Below, in pieces: positions 1 through 8,028 of a stretch of DNA of 64,000 nt. The stretch is taken from positions 278,978 to 342,977 of the forward strand of contig CAVUJG010000004.1 in assembly GCA_963741755.1 (NCBI GenBank), read 5' to 3'. The notes below the pieces were generated by a model, which had not been told where the DNA came from, ran no database searches, and worked only from the letters and a program-made list of their open reading frames with translations. This DNA comes from Sva-07 sp963741755. Lineage in GTDB: Bacteria > Actinomycetota > Acidimicrobiia > Acidimicrobiales > Ilumatobacteraceae. The first letter of the stretch is position 1. Each line of letters begins with the position of its first letter. Both the position numbers and the translations under genes were made by a program.

Positions 1-996
1 GGATCGGTTGGAAGAGGACCTCGAAGCGTCGTCCGTCTCGGCTCGTCGCGGTGTCGTCGCGGTCTTGCCCGGTCTGCATCTGGGCGGCGATTGCGGACCA
101 TCGAGCGGCGTCGTCGGCATCGTGCACGACATGGACGGATCCCATCGCTGGTCCGGACGGCGGCATCGTGGCCGAGGCGGCGCGCCTCGTCGAGCGTCCA
201 CCGCAGACGAGCGGCCTCGGCGGTCTCGAGGTCGACCAGCCACTGCTGGTCGACAACGGTCAGACGATCGTGCACGATCAACTCGTCGGTGCGCAACGAC
301 GATGCCCAGTGCACCGAGTTCGTCGAGTCGCCCCGTCGCCAGGGTCGCACGCCGTCGATCTCACCGCTGTGGTTGCCGCGAGGCGCTGCGACCGAAGCCT
401 TCTGCGGTCGCGGCGGTCGTCTCCACCTCCAGCAGCGGACCGTGTCCGCTCGGGGCGACGTGCAGCGGTTCGATGTCGATCGTCTCCGTGCGCTTCCACC
501 AGATCAGACCGCCGGGGCCCGCGATGTGCACCGACACCGTCAGCGCCGTGAGCACCCCTGGCGACTGGACGCAGACGCTGATGCTGTCGGTGTACGGCGG
601 CGTGCCGGGTGCATTCGTGGCCTCGGCGACACTCACGATCATGCCGTCGGCCGTGCTGAGCGTGACCCGGCGGCGCTCGATCGCACGGGCGGACGTGGGT
701 CCATCGATCGTGATCAGCACGGTGAACTGATCGCCGACCGTGACGAACTCGGGTGCGAGTGCCGTCCCAGCGTGGACCGAGCGCGCCGACCACCAGCCGG
801 CCACGATCTCGAAGACCATCGCCACCAACGTCGCTGCCAAGATGAGGATCACTGCGGTGGCGCCGGTCAGGCGGGCGATCGCGGCGCTGGCCACCCAGGC
901 ACCGAGCAGCGAGCCCGTTCCGGGAGACCACCCGGTCGGGCGAATGCGTGCGGCGACGCGGGGCGACCGATGTCCAGACCCGTCGGTCGTCACCAT
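1..996 (-). CDS. DUF58 domain protein, partial, frameshifted
   Basis: Start ATG at 996 lies 14 bases from the MoxR stop, so the two genes form the usual MoxR-DUF58 pair. Residues about 30-60 form a hydrophobic N-terminal segment. The DUF58 hallmark is visible as GVRPWRRGDSTNSVHW followed by RTDELIVHDR, but it is in a different frame from the N-terminus: the first frame hits TGA at 361. A one-base shift near 370-380 restores the motif. A second shift near 135-140 is needed to continue into WSAIAAQMQTGQ at the window edge. DUF58 proteins are poorly characterised and are often encoded beside MoxR chaperone ATPases. The gene continues beyond position 1. The two indels are sequencing errors or decay; I cannot tell which. 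Confidence 0.75.
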
Positions 997-1009
997 CAGA
1001 TCACCGGCA

Positions 1010-1961
1010 TCAGATCGTCGGCGGGGCGATCCCGGCGAGACAGTCGGCGACGAGTTCTCGTCCGACCTCGACGGCGCGCGTGCGTACCCGCCACTCGATG
1101 GGCGAGTGCCGGCCCGGCGGCGCGCACGATGTCGTCCGGCGTGATGAACGTCCGCCCCGACATGGCAGCGAACGCCCGGGCCAACGCGACGACCGCCACT
1201 CCACCGCGAGTCGACGCGCCCATCCGGATCGCAGGGTGCTGACGGGTCGCCTCGAGCAACTGCACGACGTAGCCGGCCACCGCATCGCTGATCTGCACCT
1301 TGGCGACGAGGTTTCGCGCGACCGTGAGGTCGGCGAGCGTGGTGACGGACTGGAGTGCGTCGAGCATCGATCGGCCGCGGCGACCGGTGAGCACCTCGAG
1401 TTCGGCGGCTGCCGGTGCACGCCCCGGGGTGACGACGGCGCGGAATCGGTCGAGCGAACCGTCGCCGAGCCCGTAGGTGCCGGCGATGTCGATCGGGTTC
1501 TGCGTTGCCACGATCATGAAGGGGTCGGGGAGTCGGTGCACGACGCCGTCCACGGTCACCGTGGCCTCCTCGGCCAACTCCAGCAGCGCGGACTGAGTGC
1601 GGGGCGTGGCGCGGTTCAGCTCGTCGAACACGACGATGTTGGCGAACACGGGTCCGGGTCGGAACGTCATGCTGTCGGCGTCGAGCCGTCCGCTCGGCAC
1701 CATCGACCCGGTGATGTCGCCGGGGAGCAGGTCGGACGTGCCCTGGATGCGGTGGAAGGTGCCGCCGACGCTGCGTGCGATCACCTGGGCGAGCAGTGTC
1801 TTGCCGACGCCGGGAATGTCCTCGATCAGCAGGTGTCCACCGGACAACACCGTCGCGATCGCGACCTCGGCAACATCGTGTTTGCCGGCGATCACCGCGT
1901 CGATGTTCTGGACGAGTCGCACGCCGAGGTCGGCCACCTGCGCGGTGACGGGCGCGGTCAT
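1010..1961 (-). CDS. MoxR family AAA+ ATPase
   Basis: The protein has Walker A (EDIPGVGKT), Walker B (VVFDELNR), the sensor region ATQNPID and a C-terminal lid, in the order typical of MoxR ATPases of about 320 residues. The start chosen is ATG 1961 (MTAPVTAQV); the frame is open further upstream but has no family similarity there. After ALAHRV the frame runs into arginine-rich nonsense. One base removed near 1085-1092 restores RTRAVEVGRELVADCLAGI and a TGA at 1010-1012, a more natural MoxR C-terminus. The family acts as chaperones that insert cofactors or assemble complexes, here presumably with the adjacent DUF58 protein. It is distinct from the CoxD-type MoxR at 9.2-10.1 kb. Confidence 0.87.
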
Positions 1962-2197
1962 GATCGGCGGCGGCAGCGTGTCCACGAGGGGGCTATCGGC
2001 ACCGATCGACCCGTTCTTGACCTTCGCACCGACTCGGACGGCGCGGCGAGACCGAGCTGGACATCGGTCGAACGCGCGGTGAACGAATCGCGCAGGATCG
2101 TTACACAAGACCCACGACACCGCCGCGCGGGCTGCACTAGGTTGGGATGCGCAAGCACCGAAACCACCGTGGTACGGCCACGAAGCAGGAGGTAGCA

Positions 2198-2536
2198 ATG
2201 AGCCAGCGTCACCGGTCCCCCGAGACCGTGTTGCCACTCAAGCAGGAAGTGCGTGCCCACGCTCACAGCGAACGGCACCGCATCCACGTCGAGTTGCAGA
2301 GTGTCGCTCAAGACGTCAGTGCCGGTCTCGAACCGGAGGACGTTCATGAACCGGGGATGGCGTGGAAGCCGATCGGCCACCACGACGCCGAGATCGCCAA
2401 GAACAAGCTCGCCAAGCGCAGCCGCACGAAGCGTCACTGGAAGACGAAGATGTGGAAGCGGCGAACGCAGCTGCGACGTGATCGGGCCGACCAGATGCGT
2501 TTGGCCCGCGAGAACTCCGGCCTCGTCGGCTACTGA
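2198..2536 (+). CDS. Small basic hypothetical protein
   Basis: The 112-residue product starts at ATG 2198, preceded by a strong AGGAGG ribosome site at 2187-2192. The frame is open upstream to 2147, but the Shine-Dalgarno decides the start. The N-terminal half has mixed charge (HAHSERHRIHVELQ), and the C-terminal half is very basic (AKRSRTKRHWKTKMWKRR) with no membrane segment. It is divergently placed from the MoxR gene, with about 235 bp between the starts. I do not recognise a family. The charge suggests nucleic-acid or ribosome binding, which is inference only. Confidence 0.7.
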   Translation: MSQRHRSPETVLPLKQEVRAHAHSERHRIHVELQSVAQDVSAGLEPEDVHEPGMAWKPIGHHDAEIAKNKLAKRSRTKRHWKTKMWKRRTQLRRDRADQMRLARENSGLVGY

Positions 2537-2566
2537 CCGCCCAGCACGCTGCTGACCCTCGTGGCC

Positions 2567-3208
2567 TCAGACGAGGTCGCGAGGGTGAGCGATCCATGCG
2601 GCCACGAGTTCGTCGCGCCGCACGTTCCATTCCTCGACGGTGATCCCGTAGCGGACGTGGTCCTCCCACGTGCCGTTGATCTCGAGGTATCGCTCGGCGA
2701 CGCCCTCGTCGCGGATGTTCAACTTCTGCATGATGCGCCGACTGCGCTCGTTGCGCGGGACGATGCAGATCTCGAGTCGATGGAGCGCCAACTGCTCGAA
2801 ACCGAACTGCATCACCACGGCGACCGCCTCGGCGACGTAGGCGTTGCCGGCGTGGCGTTGGTCGACCCAGTAGCCGATCGTGCCGGACTGCATGGCGCCG
2901 CGCACCACGTTGTTGAGGTTGACCTCGCCGGCGACCTGCTGATCGACGAACAGACCGAACTGGTACGCGGTGCCGGCCGCCCGGTCGCGATCGCGTTGCT
3001 GGCATCGCGCGGCGAACGCGCTGCGGTCCGCGACCGGGTCGGGCTGATGCACGGGCCGGCTCGGTTCCCAGACCGTCAGCCAGTCCGCGTTGCGGCGGCG
3101 CACCTCGCTCCACGATCGGAAGTCGTTGGCCGCCAGCGGCCGCAGCATCACCCGACGGCCGTAGAGGCGGACGGGCGAGCTCGATCGGGATGGGTGGCGC
3201 AGCACCAT
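2567..3208 (-). CDS. RimJ/RimL-type GNAT acetyltransferase
   Basis: The protein of about 213 residues resembles ribosomal-protein-alanine N-acetyltransferases: RVMLRPLAANDF at the N-terminus, GTIGYWVDQRHAGNAYVAEA (substrate and acetyl-CoA region), LHRLEICIVPRNERSRRIMQKL (the acetyl-CoA loop and helix of RimJ/RimL enzymes), then EGVAERYLEINGTWEDHVRYG. ATG 3208 overlaps the stop of the DUF501 gene as TGATG, implying translational coupling, and is preferred over the longer open frame upstream. Such enzymes acetylate protein N-termini or small amines with acetyl-CoA; the actual substrate is unknown. Confidence 0.85.
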   Translation of the reverse strand: MVLRHPSRSSSPVRLYGRRVMLRPLAANDFRSWSEVRRRNADWLTVWEPSRPVHQPDPVADRSAFAARCQQRDRDRAAGTAYQFGLFVDQQVAGEVNLNNVVRGAMQSGTIGYWVDQRHAGNAYVAEAVAVVMQFGFEQLALHRLEICIVPRNERSRRIMQKLNIRDEGVAERYLEINGTWEDHVRYGITVEEWNVRRDELVAAWIAHPRDLV

Positions 3209-4213
3209 CAGGACGCCGTCCGAGCCGAAGCGTGCTCGATCGGGTCGATCGGCGAGCCGCCGATGCCGACCGCACGCAGATCGAGGCGTCGCATGATTCC
3301 AAGTATCACGCAACACGTGGCGACGATCGACTCGACGTGGTCATCGGGGAGACCTGGGTTGTGGCGACGCTCATCGGCGGCCTCAACGGCGAGCGTCCGG
3401 AAGACCTCGTCGGCGTCGGCTCGCAGGAGTTCGTAGCCGGCCGGCACTCGATCGTCACCGATCTCGACTCGCGCCAGCGCCTCGGCGTGGTGGCCGAGTG
3501 CGATCACGGCGGGCGTGGCTGCGATCGACGGGGCCTCGATCAGGAGGTCGTCGAGGTGATCGTGCACCAGACCCAGGGCGTTGGTGAGGTCGGCGGCTGG
3601 AGGCGGGTCACTGCCGCGCAGCGGCCCGGCCAGCAGCGTGAGGGGACCGACCGGGATCGTGTGGGTGCTACCGCCTTCGACATCGACGACCAGCGCATGG
3701 TCGTCGATCGTGACGATGAGCGTCCCGGGGGACAGTTGCGCTGTGGACGTCGGGGGCGTCACGACCGTGGTGCTGGTCGACCGATCGAGGTGGTCGAGGG
3801 TCCACCGGCCGACCACGTCGTCGCCGCCGGCCAGGTGATGGGCGAGATGGGCGTGCAGGCACTTCACGCCGACTCGTGTTCCGCCGACGCCGCCGGAGGG
3901 TCGGGGGCCGACGTGGTCGGCGTCGGATCGCCGCGTCACGTTCGGCCTCGTAACGTTGATGCAGCTCGGCCAGCTCGTCGGCGTCGATCTCGGCCTCGGC
4001 GGCCTTCACGCCGCCGGCGGCCTCGAGACGGCTGACGTCGCGGACCAGGTCGGCCCCGACGAGGTAGAAGCGTGTCGGCATCGGCGTGCCGTCGTCGAGG
4101 AACGGTGCGTTGCGGACCACGACCGGGTCACCGGCCCCGTCGCGGACAACCACTTCGAACGCTCCGGCCGGTTCGCGTCCGAGCAGCTCGGCGACACGAG
4201 CGCGGTCGTCCAT
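3208..4213 (-). CDS. DUF501 protein fused to Ppx/GppA-like domain
   Basis: The N-terminal part from ATG 4213 has DUF501 features: ELLGREPAGAFEVVVR, NAPFLDDGTPMPTRFYL and VRDVSRLEAAGG. After a one-base shift near 3930-3940 the second DUF501 block follows (SGGVGGTRVGVKCLHAHLAH, then GGDDVVGRWTLDHL). The same frame continues another 170 residues that look like the second half of an exopolyphosphatase/GppA fold: VIALGHHAEALARVEIGD, VFRTLAVEAADERRHNPGLP and the terminal helices. The catalytic first half of Ppx (N-terminal actin-like ATPase motif) is absent, so phosphatase activity is doubtful. DUF501 and ppx are separate neighbours in many actinobacteria. Overlapping TGATG junctions on both sides tie the gene to coxG and the acetyltransferase. 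Confidence 0.75.
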
Positions 4214-4910
4214 CAGCCCCGTCGGCGTCGAACGAGCAGGAGCACCACCACGATGGCGATCAGCGCCGGGACGATGCGCTTGACCAGCGAGGAGCCTCCG
4301 ACCTCCATGAGGTCGATCGGTTCCGTCGCGGGGCCCTCGATTTTGCGGACCTGCGGTTTCGCCGGCGCGTCCGCAGTGGTGGGGGAGTCCTCGAGCGGAG
4401 CAGCGGCGTCCTCGACGGCAGGCGCAGTCGTCGGTGGATGTCGGTCGATCCGACACCTTGCTCGTCGATCATCTGGTTGAGGTTGTCGGCGAACTGAGCC
4501 ATCAGCTTCGAGCTGACGTCGCCCATGATGCCGCGCCCGAACTGGGCGACCTTGCCGGTGATGTGGAGGTCGGTGGTGACCGCCACCCGGGTGCTGGTCG
4601 GCGACAGGCTCTCGGCCTGAGCGGTGATCTCGGCCGATGCATTGCCCCGGCCGCCGGTGTCGCGGCCCGCACCCTTGATCTTGGCGCGGTAGTTCACGTC
4701 GTCACGCTCGACGAAGTGCGCCTCGCCCTTGAACTGGCTGCTGATCGCGCCGAGCTTGACCTTGACCACGCCCCGGTACGTCTCGCCCTCGATCTCCTGG
4801 AGCTCGGCTCCCGGCAGGCATGGCGCGATCCGTTCGAGGTCGGTGATCAGGGGCCAGGCCTCCTCGATGGGCCGGTTGACCGTGAACTCGTTGATCAGTT
4901 GCTCTGCCAT
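4213..4910 (-). CDS. coxG: CoxG-like SRPBCC protein (CO dehydrogenase subunit G)
   Basis: MAEQLINEFTVNRPIEEAW at the start, LERIAPCLPGAEL and GEAHFVERDDVNYRAKIKG are typical of CoxG/SRPBCC proteins, which carry a lipid-binding-like pocket. Near 4425-4445 the frame degrades. A one-base shift restores TTAPAVEDAAAPLEDSP, an EPIDLMEVGGSSLVKR juxtamembrane motif and a final transmembrane helix (IVPALIAIVVVLLLV) ending in RRRRG. The restored TGA overlaps the DUF501 ATG. CoxG anchors CO dehydrogenase to the membrane or is needed for its recruitment (family knowledge). It overlaps mocA by 16 bp, consistent with one transcript serving molybdenum hydroxylases. Confidence 0.83.
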
Positions 4911-5524
4911 CGGCGAAGGTCCTCTGTGGTGTCGATGTCGGCGGGTGAACCAGCGCACGCTACTTCACGAACCAGTTCTGGACGAACGCGCATGAGCGCG
5001 CGAGCGCCTTCGTCTCCGGCGGTCGGAAGCAGGTCCCAGACGCCGGCGTCGAGTTTGACCGGGTTGGCGCGCCGGCCGCCGTAGGTGGCCACGGCGATTG
5101 GACCGTCGTGGTCGGCCACGGCCTGCCATGCATCGGGCGCGATGAAGGGCTGATCCGCGAGCCCCACGACGACGCTCGTCGCGCCGAGCGCACGGGCGGC
5201 ATCGATCCCGACGTGCAGTGAGGTGATCTGGCCGTCGGCCCATCGTGGGTTGTGACACACCGTGACTGCATCGGCGAGGTGAGAGGGGACGACGTCGGCG
5301 ACGGCCCCGGTGACGACCACGACTGCGCCGATGCCGGCGGACAGCGCGTTGTCCAGCGATCGTTCGATGACGGTCCGGGAGTCGCCATCGAGGATCTTCG
5401 CGGACAATTTGTGACCGGGACCGACGAAACGTGATCCGGCACCCGCCGCCAGCAGGACAACGACCCGGCTCGGGGGAATCGTCCCAGCGTGTGGGCCAGA
5501 TTTGGAGTGTGGTGGTGCCGGCAC
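4895..5524 (-). CDS. mocA: Molybdenum cofactor cytidylyltransferase-like (MocA)
   Basis: This 209-residue NTP-transferase fold has the nucleotide-binding signature VVLLAAGAGSRF followed by HKLSAKI (the conserved lysine), then the NPRWADGQITSLHVGID region, the metal-binding VVGLADQPFI and the C-terminal GDEGARALM. This is the MobA-like subgroup that includes MocA/CoxC, which attaches CMP to molybdopterin to give the MCD cofactor used by xanthine-oxidase-family enzymes. Overlap with coxG and the presence of coxSLM elsewhere in the window support this over MobA (GMP transfer). No frameshift was detected. Confidence 0.85.
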   Translation of the reverse strand: MPAPPHSKSGPHAGTIPPSRVVVLLAAGAGSRFVGPGHKLSAKILDGDSRTVIERSLDNALSAGIGAVVVVTGAVADVVPSHLADAVTVCHNPRWADGQITSLHVGIDAARALGATSVVVGLADQPFIAPDAWQAVADHDGPIAVATYGGRRANPVKLDAGVWDLLPTAGDEGARALMRVRPELVREVACAGSPADIDTTEDLRRWQSN

Positions 5525-5611
5525 GAGTGCAGTCTGCCCGACTTCGGCGCATCAACTGGATGACGGTTGCATGACGAAAAGTTGTCGCCCGCGCTTCAGT
5601 ATTGCGATTTG

Positions 5612-5637
5612 GTGACGATATGTTACGCAACCGTCAC
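5612..5637 (+). promoter_or_regulatory. Three 10-bp-phased hexamers upstream of NlpC/P60 gene
   Basis: GTGACG (5612-5617), GTTACG (5622-5627) and CGTCAC (5632-5637) are spaced exactly 10 bp apart, the last being the reverse complement of the first. They lie in the locally AT-richer 5560-5640 stretch upstream of a secreted cell-wall hydrolase. The spacing and sequence recall direct-repeat boxes of MtrA-type response regulators, which control peptidoglycan hydrolases in actinobacteria. This is inference from the motif. Confidence 0.3.
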
Positions 5638-5735
5638 GGCACAGCGCCGTGGTGGTACCCACCCCATGAGCGCTTCACACCTTCCCCCGCACCGCTGCTG
5701 TTCGTCTGCACGGGCGCGAGCGCACCACGATCGGC

Positions 5736-6389
5736 GTGGTCGTACGAGCCGTCGTTGTCGGTGTCATCCTGACGGGTGCGGCCGTCGTCGGGACGCTGGC
5801 CGTCGCCGACGACACCGCCTCGGCGGTGTCCGGTCCGATGGCGACGAACGCCATGGCGCCGATCGTCACGACCTCGGCTCGCCAGGCGCTCGACAGCTAC
5901 GACCAGTGGGTCGCCACCGATGAGGCTGCGGCCTATCGGTCGTTCGTCTGGTTCCGCACGCAGACCGCCCAGTACGCGGCGGCAGAGTTGGGCTATGCGC
6001 AGGACGAGATGGTCGAGGCGTGGGCCGCGACGCCGGTCGATCACCAGCTCGCCGTGCTCGCAGCGATGACACAGGTCGGCGTGCCGTATCGCACGAACAC
6101 CAGCCAAGAAGGCGTCGGATTCGACTGTTCCGGTCTGACCACGTTCGCATGGTCGCGGGCGGGAGTTCAGCTGACGCGTCAGTCGAGCGCTCAGATCCGC
6201 GAGGCGGCGCCGCTCGATCGTGCGACCGCGAAAGCCGGCGACCTCGCACAGTACCCGGGCCACGTGATGATGTACCTGGGCGTCGGCGATGCCGTGATCC
6301 ACTCGGTGCAACGCGGACGCACGGTCGAACTCGACACGATCAACACGCGCCGCACCGACTCGGTCCGCTTCGGCGACCCGACCCTCTGA
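5736..6389 (+). CDS. Secreted NlpC/P60 peptidoglycan endopeptidase
   Basis: From GTG 5736 a hydrophobic signal-like segment (VVVGVILTGAAVVGTLAVA) leads to a central helical region and a C-terminal NlpC/P60 domain. The catalytic cysteine is in FDCSGLTTFAW. A second motif RQSSAQIREA follows, and the catalytic histidine is in GHVMMYLG. The family cleaves stem-peptide bonds of peptidoglycan outside the membrane. The frame is open back to a TGA at 5667 and includes basic residues (RLHGRERTT) that would suit a signal-peptide n-region. A start at ATG 5666 would need a one-base shift in the C-run near 5683-5687, so the true N-terminus is uncertain. It is divergently oriented to mocA. Confidence 0.83.
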   Translation: MVVRAVVVGVILTGAAVVGTLAVADDTASAVSGPMATNAMAPIVTTSARQALDSYDQWVATDEAAAYRSFVWFRTQTAQYAAAELGYAQDEMVEAWAATPVDHQLAVLAAMTQVGVPYRTNTSQEGVGFDCSGLTTFAWSRAGVQLTRQSSAQIREAAPLDRATAKAGDLAQYPGHVMMYLGVGDAVIHSVQRGRTVELDTINTRRTDSVRFGDPTL

Positions 6390-6416
6390 CACAGGCCCGC
6401 CACCCGAACCGGTTGC

Positions 6417-6579
6417 GATGAGCAAAACCGCCGTATCCGGTCGCTTCGCTCATCGGTAGGTGGGTGTTGCCGGTTGTGATGAGCGAGACCGCCGTATCCG
6501 GTCGCTTCGCTCATCGTGGGTGCAGTGTGGCGGTTGTGATGAGCGAGACCGCCGTATCCGGTCGACTTCGACTGTCATC
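6417..6579. repeat. Family A: three 38-bp palindromic repeats at ~60-bp period
   Basis: Copies lie at 6417-6454, 6478-6515 and a degenerate one at 6538-6579. Each begins GATGAGC and ends GCTCATC, forming inverted termini around the core ACCGCCGTATCCGGTCG. The 22-24 bp spacers are not independent: each ends in a GGTTGT-like sequence. The same element recurs at 29283-29381. Confidence 0.85.
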
Positions 6580-6590
6580 GTCTGGGTGTC

Positions 6591-6856
6591 GTGAGGCCCC
6601 GCGACCAAACAGGGAAGCGCCAGCGACGAGCCGGAGCGGGGCCGACCTGGACTGTCACGTTCCGGACCGTCGTGAGGCCCCGCAACCAAACAGGGAAGCG
6701 CCAGCGACGAGCCGGAGCGGGGCCGACCTCGATTGTTACGTTCCGGACCGTCGTGAGGCCCCGCAACCAAAGCGCGGCAGGGAAGCGCCAGCGACGAGCC
6801 GGAGCGGGGCCGACCTCGATTGTTGCGTTCCGGCCTTCCGTGAGGCCCCGCAACTA
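6591..6856. repeat. Family B: ~81-bp tandem units, locus 1
   Basis: Units begin at GTGAGGCC at 6591, 6672 and 6753, with a partial fourth at 6840. Each contains GGGAAGCGCCAGCGACGAG followed by a GC-rich GGCCGACC stretch. The array lies immediately downstream of family A and ends at the stop codon of the XdhC-type gene at 6854. Related arrays lie at 29.4-29.65 kb and 48.1-48.37 kb. Together with family A it fills the 464-bp gap between genes; no coding gene is supported here. Confidence 0.85.
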
Positions 6857-7678
6857 GGAATGGATCGCGCCGTCGCCGTCTTTGAGGGAGGGGACGTTGC
6901 GGCCGGTGCGGCGGGCGATGATCTCCGCGCAGATCGACACGGCGGTCTCTTCGGGAGTGCGGGCGCCGATGTCGAGCCCGATGGGTGACATCAGCCGACC
7001 GAGTTGGTCGGAGGTGACGCCGGCGTCGACGAGACGTTCGGTGCGCCGTTCGTGGGTGGAGCGGCTGCCCATCACGCCGATGTAGCCAACTCGTGTGGCG
7101 AGTGCGCCCTGCACGGCCGGAACATCGAACTTGGGGTCGTGGGTGAGGATGCAGACGGCGTCTCGCGGGCCGAGTTCGTGGCCGTGCTCGTCGAATACCG
7201 GTGTCGGCCAGGTGACCTTGACCTCGTCGGCCATCGGGAAGCGACGGCGAGTGGCGAACACTTCGCGGGCGTCGCAGACGACGACGCGGTAGCCGAGCAC
7301 CTTGGCCACTCGGGCGAGTGCGGCGGTGAAGTCGACGGCGCCGAAGATCCACATCTGGGGCGGCGGCGCGTGCGACTCGACGAAGATCCGCACGGTCGGT
7401 TGATCGACGAGATCCTCAGGGGTGGTCTGTCCCTGCGGCCCGTAGTTGCGCACGCCCGACTGCGCGGCCTCCAGCTCGGCGAGCGCGTCACGAGCGACCA
7501 CTCGGTCGAGTTCGGGATGTCCGAGCGTGCCGACCGGCGCGACGTCGGGCTCGACGAGCAGTTTGGCGCCGACGTGGGGGCCGTCGATCACCGTCGCGAG
7601 CGCAACGGGGCTCTCGGCGCGCAGCAGCGCCGCGTACCGCTCGAACACGCCGGCACCGTCAGGAGTCGTCGCACTCAC
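6854..7678 (-). CDS. XdhC/CoxF-type molybdenum hydroxylase maturation factor
   Basis: The 274-residue protein has an N-terminal substrate domain and a C-terminal Rossmann domain: MWIFGAVDFTAALARVAKVL, VVVCDAREVFAT and RRFP, then VCILTHDPKFDVPAV, YIGVMGSRSTHERR and GLDIGARTPEETAVSICAEI. These are typical of XdhC_C proteins, which hold Moco, promote its sulfuration and deliver it to xanthine-oxidase-family enzymes. The start ATG overlaps the stop of the CoxI-like gene by the ATGA arrangement. The stop codon sits in the last partial unit of the family B array. No frameshift was seen. Confidence 0.88.
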   Translation of the reverse strand: MSATTPDGAGVFERYAALLRAESPVALATVIDGPHVGAKLLVEPDVAPVGTLGHPELDRVVARDALAELEAAQSGVRNYGPQGQTTPEDLVDQPTVRIFVESHAPPPQMWIFGAVDFTAALARVAKVLGYRVVVCDAREVFATRRRFPMADEVKVTWPTPVFDEHGHELGPRDAVCILTHDPKFDVPAVQGALATRVGYIGVMGSRSTHERRTERLVDAGVTSDQLGRLMSPIGLDIGARTPEETAVSICAEIIARRTGRNVPSLKDGDGAIHS

Positions 7679-7992
7679 CAGTCGAGTTCCTCGATGTACA
7701 GGTGGATCGTGCCGCCACAGGTGAGCCCGACGGCGAATGCTTCGTCGTCGGAGTAGCCGAACGTGATCACGCCCGCCTCGCGTTCACCCGCGAGGATCGA
7801 GAGCGCTTCGGCGACGACGGCTCCCTCGACGCAGCCGCCGCTCACACTGCCGGCCACTTCGCCGTCGTCGGTCACGGCCATCGCCGCGCCGGGATCGCGC
7901 GGACCCGAGCCTTCGATGTCGACGACGCGCGCCACCGCGATGCGGTGCCCGGCGCTTCGCCAGCGGTCGATGTCATCCAGCAGGTCGTGCAT
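7675..7992 (-). CDS. XdhC/CoxI N-terminal domain protein
   Basis: This 105-residue single-domain XdhC_CoxI protein has ARVVDIEGSGPRDPGAAMAV, then GEVAGSVSGGCVEGAVVAEA with the conserved GGCVE, and a final GLTCGGTIHLYIEEL. In many organisms this domain is the N-terminal half of XdhC; here it is a separate gene overlapping the C-terminal half by 4 bp. The conserved cysteines and glycine-rich SGGCVE suggest cofactor handling during active-site sulfuration (family knowledge). Confidence 0.88.
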   Translation of the reverse strand: MHDLLDDIDRWRSAGHRIAVARVVDIEGSGPRDPGAAMAVTDDGEVAGSVSGGCVEGAVVAEALSILAGEREAGVITFGYSDDEAFAVGLTCGGTIHLYIEELDW

Positions 7993-8028
7993 GCTCAGCT
8001 CCTCGGCCGGGTGGCCGCGTCGACGCGG

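Noticed and set aside
948..2195. Long plus-strand frame opposite the MoxR gene
   Set aside because: Arg/His/Glu-rich composition with no family motif; a high-GC shadow of the real minus-strand gene.
5641..5735. c-di-AMP (ydaO-type) riboswitch upstream of the NlpC/P60 gene
   Set aside because: This context often carries one in actinobacteria, but I could not find the conserved ydaO core elements in the 5525-5735 region.
6417..6579. CRISPR array
   Set aside because: The repeats are 38 bp and regularly spaced, but spacers share sequence, number only two, and no cas gene is in the window; the same unit recurs at 29.3 kb.
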